The notes: generated by a model not told the origin, from the letters alone. Positions 1-9,260 are shown, numbered from the stretch's first letter. The stretch: DNA of 64,000 nt from Hornefia butyriciproducens (GCF_009695915.1 NZ_VUMZ01000001.1:1-64000), one strand, 5' to 3'. Numbers and translations are program-made.

Positions 1-109
1 TTTTGTCTTGTTTGACTTTCGTTTCCTGTCTATGTGGTTTTCTAGGTCCTTCCGGAAATCCTTCATTTTTCAAGGCTTTCCGTGCTCGCGTGTGCCGCGA
101 ACATTTAAT
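1..109 (-). other. leader of a transcript running off the left edge, probably an rRNA operon leader
   Basis: No reading frame is supported here. Read on the minus strand it follows a strong promoter (110-138) and contains motifs of the form CCTTGAAAA and CCTAGAAAACCACATAG, which resemble the anti-termination and processing boxes found in Bacillota rRNA leaders and spacers. The inference is that an rrn operon starts just left of position 1. It could also be the leader of another strongly expressed gene, because no rRNA sequence itself lies in the window. Confidence 0.45.
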
Positions 110-138
110 ATATTACCACCTGTTTACCTCTTCGTCAA
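110..138 (-). promoter_or_regulatory. strong sigma-A promoter with UP element, facing left
   Basis: On the minus strand a -35 box TTGACG (133-138) is followed by a 17-nt spacer and a -10 box TAATAT (110-115). Immediately upstream (about 139-185) there are several A-tracts on the minus strand, typical of an UP element. This architecture is usual for rRNA promoters. No gene inside the window is served by it. Confidence 0.65.
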
Positions 139-256
139 CCGCTTTTTTTGATTTTATTTTACCTTTTTTTAACTTGTTTTCAGGCCGCAAAAAGGTGCAC
201 ATGTTTTGGTGTAATATCACAAATTTTTGTAGCTGTCGGTTCTGCGCCGCTGCTGA

Positions 257-333
257 CAATTAATGTGTGCTCAGTCATCGAATATGCTTGAAATATCAAT
301 AAGACAAAGAGCATATCCGGTGACCTGCCGCAG
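257..333 (+). repeat. dispersed repeat family 1, copy A
   Basis: This 77-bp stretch shares most positions with a minus-strand copy at 18951-19029 and a more diverged copy at 44872-44930. The conserved core runs from ATTAATG and GTGCTCAG through CGAATATGCTTGAAATATC to CCTGCCGCA. The core can fold, because an arm with CGAATATGCT is followed by an arm with AGCATAT and CGG. It lies downstream of glgP in a 389-bp gene-free stretch. Confidence 0.7.
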
Positions 334-389
334 AGCAACAGCCGTATGGATTTCTATATATCCGGCTACGCCTGTCAATATTGCCTTGA

Positions 390-3020
390 TTATATTGACA
401 GAACCGGACGGGTATTCCAGATCTGATCCGCATAGTTCTGAATCGAACTGTCAGCGGCGAACCGGTACGCCTTCGCGATATTCACGACGGACATGGAGTT
501 CCATCTTCTGCGGTCCTCGTATACGGCGAACATTTCATCGTGGACACGGCAGTAGTCTGCGAAATCCAGCAGGCACATATACGGGTCGGCGATGCTGTAC
601 CCGGGCTTCAGCAGGTAGTCCTTCAGATTCTGGAAGCTCATGCCGGCGAACCCCTCGCTCAGACGATCCACAGCAGCTTTCAGAACCGGATCATTACTGT
701 AAACGGCGCCGGAGTTGTATCCCTCTGACAATATCTTCCGGATCTCTTCGACTCGCTTTCCGAAGATGAAAATATTCTCCGGTCCAACAGCATCATAGAT
801 CTCTACGTTTGCCCCGTCCATCGTACCGATGGTGACCGCGCCGTTAATCATCAGTTTCATGTTGCCGGTGCCGCTGGCCTCCTTCCCTGCAGTCGAAATC
901 TGCTCGGAAATATCAGCCGCGGGCATCAGATGCTCCGCCATGGAGACACTGTAATTCTCCAGGAATACAACCTTCAGTTTCTCGCGGATCCGGGGATCCT
1001 GCTCGATTTCCTCACTGATTTTGCTGATTAACTGAATCACCGACTTCGCCAGATAGTAATTCGGTGCGGATTTGGCCGCGAACAGATAGGTTTCCGGCCG
1101 CATATCCAGATTCGGATCCGCCTTCAGCGCCTGATAGCGGCTGATGATGCGCAGAGCGTTCAGCAGCTGCCGCTTGTATTCATGCAGTCGTTTGGCCTGG
1201 ACGACAAAAATGGAATCCGGATCGAGGTCAACGCCCTGTACGGATTTAACTTTGTCGGCGAAGCGCACTTTGTTGGCATGCTTAATTTCCTCGAGGCGAT
1301 CCAGAACTGTCTCGTCCCGGACGAAGCGCTCAAAGTCTGCCAGACGATGGTAATCGGTTCTGTAATCGGGACCGATGGTCTCATCCAGCAGTTCCGCCAG
1401 ACCCGGGTTAGACTGGCAAAGCCATCTCCGGTATGCGATTCCGTTCGTGACATTGGTAAACTTATCCGGATCCGCCAGATAAAAGTCGTGGAACAGATCA
1501 TCCTGGAGGATCTTGGAGTGCAGAGCAGATACACCGTTGACCCGGTGGGAGCCCAGCACCGCCAGATTGGCCATACGAACCTGATTATCCCCAAGCGGCG
1601 AAATATAATCGATTTTTCCCCAGTCCCCCGGGAACTTCTGGTTCATCTCGTCCCGGAAGCGGCGATTGATCTCCTGGATGATAACATAGATCCGCGGCAT
1701 CAGTCCCCGAACCAGCGAATCGTTCCACTTCTCCAGCGCTTCCGCCAGAACAGTGTGGTTGGTGTAGGACACGGTATTGACTACCCGTTCCCATGCATAA
1801 TCCCAGGAGCAGCCGTAGTCATCCATGAAGATCCTCATCAGCTCCGGAATACTCAGAGCCGGATGCGTGTCATTGATGTGGATCACGTTCTTCTTGTGGA
1901 AATTGTCCAGTGTTCCGTAAATTTTGTAATGATCCCGAACGATGTTCTGGCAGGACGCTGACACCATGAAATACTGCTGCTTCAGCCGCAGCTCTTTTCC
2001 CTCTTCAATATTGTCCGCCGGATACAGAACCTTGGTAATTACTTCGGCGCTGTTGTTTTTCTGCGCCGCCCTGGTGAAGTCACCGCTGTTGAATGTCGCC
2101 ATATCAAAACCGTCGGAGTCCACGGCCTTCCACAGGCGCAGTTTGTTCGTGGTTTTCGTTTCATAGCCGGAGATGTACATGTCATACGGTACAGCCTGCA
2201 CCACCTGAGGGTTCTCCAGGTTGAATTTCAGTCCTTCCTCGGTCCAGTATTCCTGATAGGTTCCGTAGAATGTTACATCGAACGGATCGTCTGCGTTCTC
2301 ATTCAGCCAGACATGACCGCCGGGCAGCCAGTTGTCCGGAAGCTCCACCTGCCAGCCGTCGACGATCTTCTGTTTGAAAAGGCCGTATTCGTAACGCAGA
2401 GAGAATCCTGTAGCGTCGTAACCGTCGGTTGTCATCGTGCTGAGGAAGCAGGCTGCGAGGCGTCCCAGACCGCCGTTTCCGAGGCCGGCATCCGGTTCAC
2501 AGTCGAACACCTCCTCCAGTGTCAGGCCGGAGCCCTCCAGAATTTCCCGCACCTCTTCCATCTCGCCGAGATTAAAGAGATTATTTCGCAGAGACTGGCC
2601 CATCAGATATTCCATACAGATATAATAGACTTTTTTAACGTCATCCCTCTGCTCTGCTTTTTCCTTTGTCTTCTTGAAATCGATGTAGCGCTGACGCAGC
2701 TGCTCATTGACCACACGGGCCAGAGCCTTGTACATCTGCTGGGCGCTGGCTTCCTCCGGGGTGGTGTGCAGGTCATACTCCAGGACGGTGTTGAGTCTGT
2801 CCTTCAGTTTTGCTTCTTCTCTCACCTCAAGCACGGCTTCTTCCACCTTTTTTACGGCCTTCGCTGCTTTCGCCTTCGCCGCCTTCGTCTTTGCTGTCTT
2901 CGCAGCGGCTCCGGTTCTCGTCGTCTTATCCGTTTTGGGGGATTTCGCTTTCTTCGCAGCAGTTCCGGTCCTAGAGGCCTTCGCTGCCGTTTTTCTCTCA
3001 GTTGTCTTTTTCTCTGCCAT
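390..3020 (-). CDS. glgP: glycogen phosphorylase with lysine-rich N-terminal tail
   Basis: Glycogen/maltodextrin phosphorylase (GT35) releases glucose-1-phosphate from non-reducing ends of glycogen in the cytoplasm. The PLP-binding motif GTGNMK is present, with the lysine at residue 722, followed by NGAVTIGTMDGANVE. The catalytic core starts near residue 78 (NTVLEYDLHTTPEE), so the 876-residue protein exceeds the roughly 810 residues usual in the family. The excess is an N-terminal tail: residues 1-58 contain 17 Lys and 3 Arg but only 3 acidic residues, with KAAKA-type repeats like histone H1. The start follows GAAGGGAAGGG. It lies 88 nt downstream of glgA on the same strand, so the two are probably co-transcribed. 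An 8-bp inverted repeat spans the stop codon (376-400). Confidence 0.97.
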   Translation of the reverse strand: MAEKKTTERKTAAKASRTGTAAKKAKSPKTDKTTRTGAAAKTAKTKAAKAKAAKAVKKVEEAVLEVREEAKLKDRLNTVLEYDLHTTPEEASAQQMYKALARVVNEQLRQRYIDFKKTKEKAEQRDDVKKVYYICMEYLMGQSLRNNLFNLGEMEEVREILEGSGLTLEEVFDCEPDAGLGNGGLGRLAACFLSTMTTDGYDATGFSLRYEYGLFKQKIVDGWQVELPDNWLPGGHVWLNENADDPFDVTFYGTYQEYWTEEGLKFNLENPQVVQAVPYDMYISGYETKTTNKLRLWKAVDSDGFDMATFNSGDFTRAAQKNNSAEVITKVLYPADNIEEGKELRLKQQYFMVSASCQNIVRDHYKIYGTLDNFHKKNVIHINDTHPALSIPELMRIFMDDYGCSWDYAWERVVNTVSYTNHTVLAEALEKWNDSLVRGLMPRIYVIIQEINRRFRDEMNQKFPGDWGKIDYISPLGDNQVRMANLAVLGSHRVNGVSALHSKILQDDLFHDFYLADPDKFTNVTNGIAYRRWLCQSNPGLAELLDETIGPDYRTDYHRLADFERFVRDETVLDRLEEIKHANKVRFADKVKSVQGVDLDPDSIFVVQAKRLHEYKRQLLNALRIISRYQALKADPNLDMRPETYLFAAKSAPNYYLAKSVIQLISKISEEIEQDPRIREKLKVVFLENYSVSMAEHLMPAADISEQISTAGKEASGTGNMKLMINGAVTIGTMDGANVEIYDAVGPENIFIFGKRVEEIRKILSEGYNSGAVYSNDPVLKAAVDRLSEGFAGMSFQNLKDYLLKPGYSIADPYMCLLDFADYCRVHDEMFAVYEDRRRWNSMSVVNIAKAYRFAADSSIQNYADQIWNTRPVLSI

Positions 3021-3108
3021 TTATACCCTTCCCTTCATTATTGATTGATTTTGTCGTTGTTATGTCGCCGCTCCATTCTCGTTATGGCGCTGCTTTGGCT
3101 GTGCTCTG

Positions 3109-4656
3109 TCACTGCTCCATCATGGACTCGTACATCTGGATGTATTGTCCTGCCGCCTTCCTCCAGCTGAAGTCCATCGACAGATCGTGCCGCACCAGCG
3201 GCTCCCATTTGTCTTTGTCCCCGCAGCGGCTTACTGCATTCATCACCGCGTGATAAAAGCTCTCTGCGCCATAATCTGCGAAGGTGAATCCATTGCCGTC
3301 TCCCAGCGTACAGTCCTTGATGGAATCCTTCAGCCCGCCGGTCTCCCGGACCACCGGAATATCGCCGTATCGGCATCCGATCATCTGGGAAAGTCCGCAG
3401 GGCTCGCATCTGGACGGCATCAAAAGAATATCGCCGGCCGCGTAGACGCGGTGGGATTTGGCGGTATCGAACTCGATCATGGAGCAGACCTTATCCGGAT
3501 AATTGTACTGCAGGCTCCGGAAATAGTTCTCATATTCGCCGTTTCCGGTGCCGAGCATGACGAACTGCACGTCATTGTTCCGGAGAACTCCGTCCAGTGT
3601 ATGCATGATCAGATCCATGCCCTTCGCCGGCACAAGCCGGGAAATCAGTGTAATCATCGGAACGTCTCTGGTCGGAAGCCTCAGTTCCTCCTGGAGAGCA
3701 CGTTTGCAGGCCGCCTTTCCGGACAGATCCTTCTCGCTGTAATTCGCGGCGATCAGCGGATCCCGAGCCGGATCGTAAGTCCTGACATCGATGCCGTTCA
3801 GGATTCCGGTCAGCTTATGCTCATTGCGGCGGATGATCTCGTCAAGGCCGAAGGAAAAGACAGGGTCCTTCAGCTCCTGCGCATATGTCGGGCTGACCGT
3901 GCTCAGCACATTGCAGCTCTCGATGGCGCCCTTCATCAGATTCACGTCGCCGCGGAAATCTACAATATATTCCTGGTCCTCCGGCAGGCCGAGACAGGAT
4001 TCCAGAACGTCTTTTCCGTAATGTCCCTGGTATTCAATGTTGTGAATCGTGAACACCGTCCTGGTAAAGGCCTTCCGCACCAGAGAATTCTGGTATATGG
4101 GCACCAGAGCGGACTGCCAGTCGTTAGCGTGTATGATATTCGGATGGAAATCCGCGATTTCCATGGCGGTGAACACAGCACGGCTGAAATATGCGAAACG
4201 CTCGCAGTCATCGTAATAGCCGTAGAGCCCATCACGCTTGAAGTAGTATTCATTATCGATGAAATAGTAAACCGTTCCGTTCCTCTTCAGTTCGAACAGG
4301 CCGATGTACTGATTTCTCCAGGCCACCGGGACTCTGCCCTCTCCGAGGAATTTCATTTTTCCGCGGTATTCGTCGCTGATTTTTCCGTACAGCGGCAGAA
4401 TGACCCGGCAGTCCATCCTTGTCTTCCGGCTCCTGTTCAGTGCGGCCGGCAACGATCCCGCGACTTCTCCCAGACCTCCGGAGGTGGCAAAGGGGGCGCA
4501 TTCCGGTGTCACAAAGAGTACGCTCAGCCTCCGGGTGGGCGGCGTTTCTGCCCTGCGGGCCACGCGTCTGCGCGGTTTGGGTCGGGTTTTACCCGCAGAA
4601 GTCTTCGTAACCGGTTTCTCCTCCGTCGCAGTTTTCTTCTTCACTTTATCTGCCAT
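3109..4656 (-). CDS. glgA: glycogen synthase (ADP-glucose type) with basic N-terminal tail
   Basis: GT5 glycogen synthase transfers glucose from ADP-glucose to the growing alpha-1,4 chain. The ATG at 4656 is chosen because AAAGGA lies 6 nt upstream; a TTG 15 nt earlier has no such site. The protein is then 515 residues. The enzyme core begins near residue 44 (LSVLFVTPE). Residues 1-43 carry 8 Lys and 8 Arg against 4 acidic residues. The N-terminal substrate loop reads FATSGGLGEV, so the lysine of the classical KxGGL motif is replaced. The C-terminal loop RETGGLKDS is present. The gene is divergent from glgB and has its own promoter at 4743-4771. Confidence 0.96.
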   Translation of the reverse strand: MADKVKKKTATEEKPVTKTSAGKTRPKPRRRVARRAETPPTRRLSVLFVTPECAPFATSGGLGEVAGSLPAALNRSRKTRMDCRVILPLYGKISDEYRGKMKFLGEGRVPVAWRNQYIGLFELKRNGTVYYFIDNEYYFKRDGLYGYYDDCERFAYFSRAVFTAMEIADFHPNIIHANDWQSALVPIYQNSLVRKAFTRTVFTIHNIEYQGHYGKDVLESCLGLPEDQEYIVDFRGDVNLMKGAIESCNVLSTVSPTYAQELKDPVFSFGLDEIIRRNEHKLTGILNGIDVRTYDPARDPLIAANYSEKDLSGKAACKRALQEELRLPTRDVPMITLISRLVPAKGMDLIMHTLDGVLRNNDVQFVMLGTGNGEYENYFRSLQYNYPDKVCSMIEFDTAKSHRVYAAGDILLMPSRCEPCGLSQMIGCRYGDIPVVRETGGLKDSIKDCTLGDGNGFTFADYGAESFYHAVMNAVSRCGDKDKWEPLVRHDLSMDFSWRKAAGQYIQMYESMMEQ

Positions 4657-4677
4657 AATGATTCCTTTCAATTATTT

Positions 4678-4726
4678 GTGCGCCGCAGGCGCACGGCGAA
4701 CCCGCGGTCCTGGTCTTACGAAGACC
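4678..4726 (-). promoter_or_regulatory. two hairpins in the glgA 5' leader
   Basis: Between the glgA promoter and start codon the transcript can form GGTCTT-CGT-AAGACC (4712-4726) and a perfect 7-bp stem GTGCGCC-TGC-GGCGCAC (4678-4694). The second lies about 20 nt before the start codon, just upstream of the ribosome binding site, and is followed by AAATAATTG rather than a T-run. It may affect translation or mRNA stability; no known riboswitch is recognised. Confidence 0.4.
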
Positions 4727-4742
4727 TGTTCCGTAGAAACTC

Positions 4743-4771
4743 ATTATACATCAGGTTCTTTCAGACTGCAA
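4743..4771 (-). promoter_or_regulatory. glgA-glgP promoter
   Basis: On the minus strand TTGCAG (4766-4771), a 17-nt spacer and TATAAT (4743-4748) match a sigma-A promoter. It points to glgA and leaves a leader of roughly 80 nt. It lies back to back with the glgB promoter, 39 bp apart. Confidence 0.75.
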
Positions 4772-4809
4772 ATCCCTGCGGAAAACCGTCAAAAAACAAT
4801 GTCCGCTTA

Positions 4810-4838
4810 TTGAACTCGTATCGGAAATCGAGTAAAAT
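4810..4838 (+). promoter_or_regulatory. glgBCD operon promoter
   Basis: TTGAAC (4810-4815), a 17-nt spacer and TAAAAT (4833-4838) form a good sigma-A promoter 31 nt upstream of the glgB ATG. It probably drives glgB-glgC-glgD and possibly the following amylase and phosphoglucomutase genes. Confidence 0.75.
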
Positions 4839-4869
4839 TAAGTTATAGACTTAGGGGAAGGAGTTTGTT

Positions 4870-6930
4870 ATGAGTGCAAAGAAAAAGAGTAAACCGGCAT
4901 CCGCTCCGAGAGCCGGAGCACAGAGCATTGCAGAGCACCGGTTTTTGTTCCACAAAGGACGGGATTACCGGGCCTATGAATTTCTGGGAGCGCATATTCT
5001 CGGCGGCAGCGGAGTAGGCCTCACTCCCGAGGATGTGAATGTCCGGGGCGCAGAAACCGTTCCGGGAGGAGAACAGCCTTCCCCGGCCGGGACCGGGACC
5101 TCTGCCGGAACGCGCAGAGACAGATTATCCGGAGTCGTTTTCCGGGTGTGGGCCCCACGTGCAGCGGCGGTCGCTCTGGTCGGCGGATTCAACAACTGGG
5201 ATCCGTCCGCTAGTCCTATGCAGAGGCTCGAAGAAGATGACAGCATCTGGGAAGTAGTTCAGACCAACGCCGGGGAGGGCGATCTGTATAAATATGTGAT
5301 CACCGACGATCACGGCAAGCAGGTCTATAAAGCCGACCCCTACGCATTCAGCGCAGAAGCCGGAGGACCTGAAGACGGTCACATGCGTGCCTCAGTGATC
5401 TGGGATCCCTGCAAGCCCTTCCGCTGGAACGATCTGGCCTGGCGCAAACGCAGAGACAGCTGCAACCCCTACCGGTCGCCCATGAACATCTACGAATGTC
5501 ATCTGGGCTCCTGGAGGCGCAAGGAGGACGGTTCCTTCTATTCCTACCGGGAACTGGCTGCGCGGCTGATTCCTTATGTCAAAAGGATGGGATATACGCA
5601 TATGGAACTGCTCCCCATCATGGAGTACCCCTACGAGGGTTCATGGGGATATCAGATCACCGGGTACTATGCCGTGACCTCGCGTTACGGCACGCCGGAG
5701 GATTTCCGGTACTTTGTGAACAAAGCTCATGAGGCGGGGATCGGCGTAATCCTGGACTGGGTGCCCGCCCACTTCCCGAGAGACGAACACGGGTTGGCTG
5801 CCTTCGACGGGTATCCTTTGTACGAGGACAGCGATCCGCTGAAACGCGAGCACAAGGGCTGGGGGACCCTCGCCTTCGACTTCGGCCGTCCGGAGGTCAT
5901 CAGTTTCCTCATTTCCAACGCCTTTTTCTACTGCGACGTATATCACATTGACGGGCTGCGGGTAGACGCTGTGGCGGCGATGCTGTATCTGGATTATGAC
6001 CGCGGAGACGGAGAATGGCGCCCCAACCGCTACGGAGGGAACAAAAATCTGGAGGCGATTGCCTTCCTTCAGAATATGAACCGGGACGTGCTGGGGAACT
6101 ATCCGGGCGTCCTCACCATCGCAGAGGAATCCACCGCCTGGCCTAGCGTGACCAAACCGCCCTCGGTGGACGGCCTCGGGTTCAACTTCAAATGGAACAT
6201 GGGATGGATGAACGATGCACTTCAGTATTTCCAGACTGATCCCCTGTGGCGCGGAGGATCGCACAACAAGCTGACATTCTCCATCACCTATGCATACAGC
6301 GAAAACTTTATTCTTCCGATTTCACATGACGAGGTGGTGCACGGGAAGAAATCTCTGCTGGACAAAATGCCCGGCGAATACGAGGACAAATTCGCCCAGC
6401 TCAGGGTCTTCTATACCTACATGTTCACCCACCCCGGCAAGAAGCTCACCTTCATGGGCGCTGAATTCGGTCAGTTTATCGAATGGAATGAGGAGCGGGA
6501 ACTGGACTGGCTGCTGCTGGACTATGAGAAGCACCGCAAACTGCAGAGCTTCGTCCGGGAACTGAACCACTATTATACCGATACCGACGCACTCTGGGAA
6601 ACCGACGATACTTTCGACGGTTTCCGCTGGATCGATGCCGACAACGCCGACGACAATGTCTTCACTTATATGCGGTTCAGCAGAAAACAGAAGGCGGTGC
6701 TCATCGCCCTGAATCTTTCCGGAAAGGACTTTCCGGAGTTCGACATCGGGGTTCCCGCCGCTTCTGCCTACCGGCGTGCGATCGACACCGACATGAAACG
6801 CAGCGGCGGGACGGGGAGCAGACGGAAAACCGTCTATCATGTCGTCGACGGCGGATGCAACGGATACGCACAGCATATCACAATACCTCTGCCGAAGTTC
6901 TCCGCGATCATTCTCGAAAAGGAGGGATGA
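4870..6930 (+). CDS. glgB: 1,4-alpha-glucan branching enzyme
   Basis: GH13 branching enzyme cuts alpha-1,4 chains and re-attaches them by alpha-1,6 bonds. The N-terminal CBM48 module (about 88-190, GVVFRVWAPRA) precedes the catalytic barrel. Catalytic residues are visible as nucleophile D366 (DGLRVDA), acid/base E419 (IAEES) and D487 (SHDEVVHG). The first 15 residues are basic (four Lys, one Arg). Between YEFLGAH and the CBM48 start (about residues 43-88) lies a Gly/Pro/Thr-rich insertion of about 45 residues not normally present. GGGGAAGGAG precedes the ATG. glgC begins 3 nt after the stop, so the genes are translationally linked. Confidence 0.97.
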   Translation: MSAKKKSKPASAPRAGAQSIAEHRFLFHKGRDYRAYEFLGAHILGGSGVGLTPEDVNVRGAETVPGGEQPSPAGTGTSAGTRRDRLSGVVFRVWAPRAAAVALVGGFNNWDPSASPMQRLEEDDSIWEVVQTNAGEGDLYKYVITDDHGKQVYKADPYAFSAEAGGPEDGHMRASVIWDPCKPFRWNDLAWRKRRDSCNPYRSPMNIYECHLGSWRRKEDGSFYSYRELAARLIPYVKRMGYTHMELLPIMEYPYEGSWGYQITGYYAVTSRYGTPEDFRYFVNKAHEAGIGVILDWVPAHFPRDEHGLAAFDGYPLYEDSDPLKREHKGWGTLAFDFGRPEVISFLISNAFFYCDVYHIDGLRVDAVAAMLYLDYDRGDGEWRPNRYGGNKNLEAIAFLQNMNRDVLGNYPGVLTIAEESTAWPSVTKPPSVDGLGFNFKWNMGWMNDALQYFQTDPLWRGGSHNKLTFSITYAYSENFILPISHDEVVHGKKSLLDKMPGEYEDKFAQLRVFYTYMFTHPGKKLTFMGAEFGQFIEWNEERELDWLLLDYEKHRKLQSFVRELNHYYTDTDALWETDDTFDGFRWIDADNADDNVFTYMRFSRKQKAVLIALNLSGKDFPEFDIGVPAASAYRRAIDTDMKRSGGTGSRRKTVYHVVDGGCNGYAQHITIPLPKFSAIILEKEG

Positions 6931-6933
6931 TTT

Positions 6934-8121
6934 ATGTCAAGAAAGAAAAAATGTGTGGCAATGCTCCTGGCCGGGGGCCAGGGAAGCCGCCTGTCGCCTC
7001 TGACCGCGACGCTGGCCAAGCCGGCAGTTCCCTTCGGCGCACGATACCGGATCATCGATTTTTCTCTGTCGAACTGCGTTAACTCGGACATCGACACGGT
7101 AGGCGTATGCACTCAGTATCAGCCGCTGGAACTCAATGATTATCTGGGCACCGGAGCACCCTGGGATCTGGATCTCCGCTTCGGCGGTCTGCATGTTCTG
7201 CCCCCCTATCAGGCGGCCGGCGGAGCAGACTGGTTCCGGGGAACAGCCAACGCCATCTATCAGAATCTGCGCTTCATCAAGAATTATGATCCGGACTATG
7301 TGCTGATCCTGTCCGGCGACCATATCTACAAAATGAATTACGAAATGATGCTGCAGGAGCACATTGACAACAAGGCGGACTGCACCATCGCAGTCATCGA
7401 TGTCGCGCCTGAGGAGGCAAGCCGGTTCGGCATCATGAACACAGACCGTCAGGGACGTGTCATCGAATTCGAAGAAAAGCCGGAGCACCCCAAAAGCACG
7501 CAGGCTTCCATGGGAGTCTACATTTTCAACACCGACAAGCTGATTCGCTATCTGGAGGCAGACGAACAGGATCCGGAATCCTCTAACGATTTCGGGAAAA
7601 ACATTATTCCCAACATGCTCCGGGACGATCAGAGACTCTTTGCCTACCTGTACAAAGGCTACTGGAGAGATGTCGGTACACTTTCTTCCTTCTGGGCCGC
7701 CAACATGGACACCCTCGGCGAAGATCCCGAACTCCCTCTGAATGATGCGGGCTGGCGGATCTACTATCGTCACAGTTTCGATCATCCTCAGTATGTGGGA
7801 GAACACGGCGAAGTTCTGAACTGTAACTGCGGCGACGGCAACGAGTTGGACGGCCGGGTCGAGGACTCTATAATCTTCAATAACATAATTGTTGAAGAGG
7901 GTGCGTCCATCAAGGATTCCATCATCATGAGCGATGTTGTGATCCGGCGCGGCGCCCATGTGGAATATGCCATCATCGACCACGGCACCATCATCGGGGA
8001 AAACGCCACCGTCGGCGGCAGCAAGGATTCCTGCGATCTGACGGTGGTTGCCAACGACTGCCGCATCGGCAGCCGCCAGACCGTTAAAGCCGGCGAGGTT
8101 CTGACCGGAGACCGGATATAG
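6934..8121 (+). CDS. glgC: glucose-1-phosphate adenylyltransferase, catalytic subunit
   Basis: Makes ADP-glucose from glucose-1-phosphate and ATP, the committed step of glycogen synthesis. The nucleotide-binding motif [11 protein letters not shown] lies at the N terminus, followed by [24 protein letters not shown] and [10 protein letters not shown] left-handed beta-helix with hexapeptide repeats occupies the C-terminal third. The length, 395 residues, is normal. It sits between glgB and glgD in one operon; in Bacillota GlgC usually works as a hetero-oligomer with GlgD. Confidence 0.97.
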   Translation: MSRKKKCVAMLLAGGQGSRLSPLTATLAKPAVPFGARYRIIDFSLSNCVNSDIDTVGVCTQYQPLELNDYLGTGAPWDLDLRFGGLHVLPPYQAAGGADWFRGTANAIYQNLRFIKNYDPDYVLILSGDHIYKMNYEMMLQEHIDNKADCTIAVIDVAPEEASRFGIMNTDRQGRVIEFEEKPEHPKSTQASMGVYIFNTDKLIRYLEADEQDPESSNDFGKNIIPNMLRDDQRLFAYLYKGYWRDVGTLSSFWAANMDTLGEDPELPLNDAGWRIYYRHSFDHPQYVGEHGEVLNCNCGDGNELDGRVEDSIIFNNIIVEEGASIKDSIIMSDVVIRRGAHVEYAIIDHGTIIGENATVGGSKDSCDLTVVANDCRIGSRQTVKAGEVLTGDRI

Positions 8122-8141
8122 AGGAAGAAAGGAGGAAAGTC

Positions 8142-9260
8142 ATGAATGCCGTAGGACTTATATTTGCGGATAATTATGAAGTGGAAATCAACGAACTTAC
8201 GGAAACACGCACGATGGCCGCGCTTCCTTTTGGAGCCCGGTACCGGGTCGTGGATTATCTTTTGTCCAACATCACCAACGCCGGGATCCATGATGTGGGA
8301 ATCATCACAAACTCTCGTTATGAGAGCCTGATGGATCACGTCAGTTCCGGCATAGAATGGGACCTGGAACGCAAGAACGGCGGGCTTCATTTCCTGCCGC
8401 CCTTCTCCTATCACGGCAGAGGAGACCGTTACGAGCACATTCTGGAGGCCATGCAGGCAAACGTGTCCTTCCTGCGCAACTGCGACGAGGAATACGTCAT
8501 CGCCTGTTCCAGCACCTGCGTCGGGAACATCGACCTTGCGGCCATGATGGATTATCATATCAAGACCGATGCTTATATCACCGTGCTCTGCACCCGGAAC
8601 CCCAGGAACAAGCAGGTCGGCATCCCGACGACAGAATATCTGATGGATCCCACCGGCCGTATCCAGAACATTGAAATCAACCGGAAACCGATTCTGCAGG
8701 GAGCCGTCGTGGGCGCCAATATCTACATCGTCCGGCGGACGGATTTGCTGGATCTTCTGGAAAACTCCGAGCGGGAAATGACCAGCTGGCGCAGGGACGT
8801 TCTGATCCCTCATCTGAAGGATCGGAAAATCATGGGCTATGTAACCGGCGAAACGCTGCTGTACCTCGACAATGTTGTAGCGTATCTGCAGAGCAGTCTG
8901 GATCTCCTGGATCCTAACCTGAGGGACGAGCTCTTCCATCAGGAGAACCGCCCCATCATCACCCGCGTCGGCGACAGCGCTCCGGCCTGGTACGGTCCCC
9001 GATCCAATGTCAGAAATTCCCTGATCGCAGCGGGCACAATCATCGAGGGCGAGGTTCGCAATTCCGTGATTTTCCGGGGTGTACACATCAAGAAAGGCTC
9101 TGTGATTGAGAACTCTGTGGTCATGCGAAACGCCACCATCGGAGAACATGTCCATCTCAATTACGCAATACTGGACAAGAACGTGATCATCAACGATAAG
9201 CGAATGCTTTCCGGCTACATCACTCACCCCTTTGTCGTCAAGTATGGAGCCGTAATCTGA
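8142..9260 (+). CDS. glgD: GlgD, non-catalytic ADP-glucose pyrophosphorylase subunit
   Basis: GlgC paralogue of 372 residues. It keeps PFGARYRVVDYLLSN and the C-terminal beta-helix repeats, but the N-terminal GGxGxRL nucleotide loop is replaced by ADNYEVEINELTETR, which lacks the glycines and the key arginine. This is the signature of the regulatory subunit that raises GlgC activity in Bacillota. The start follows AAAGGAGG, 20 nt after glgC. The 174 bp downstream (9261-9434) are GC-rich, with short repeated GGCGGC and CAGCGGCAG elements and no visible terminator. Confidence 0.95.
   Translation: MNAVGLIFADNYEVEINELTETRTMAALPFGARYRVVDYLLSNITNAGIHDVGIITNSRYESLMDHVSSGIEWDLERKNGGLHFLPPFSYHGRGDRYEHILEAMQANVSFLRNCDEEYVIACSSTCVGNIDLAAMMDYHIKTDAYITVLCTRNPRNKQVGIPTTEYLMDPTGRIQNIEINRKPILQGAVVGANIYIVRRTDLLDLLENSEREMTSWRRDVLIPHLKDRKIMGYVTGETLLYLDNVVAYLQSSLDLLDPNLRDELFHQENRPIITRVGDSAPAWYGPRSNVRNSLIAAGTIIEGEVRNSVIFRGVHIKKGSVIENSVVMRNATIGEHVHLNYAILDKNVIINDKRMLSGYITHPFVVKYGAVI

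Noticed and set aside
263-769. 168-codon plus-strand frame at the left end
   Set aside because: It starts inside repeat family 1 and continues antisense into glgP; composition and content are those of a shadow frame.
3145-4848. A 567-codon plus-strand frame over glgA
   Set aside because: Antisense shadow of glgA without domain similarity; it also runs through the glgA promoter.
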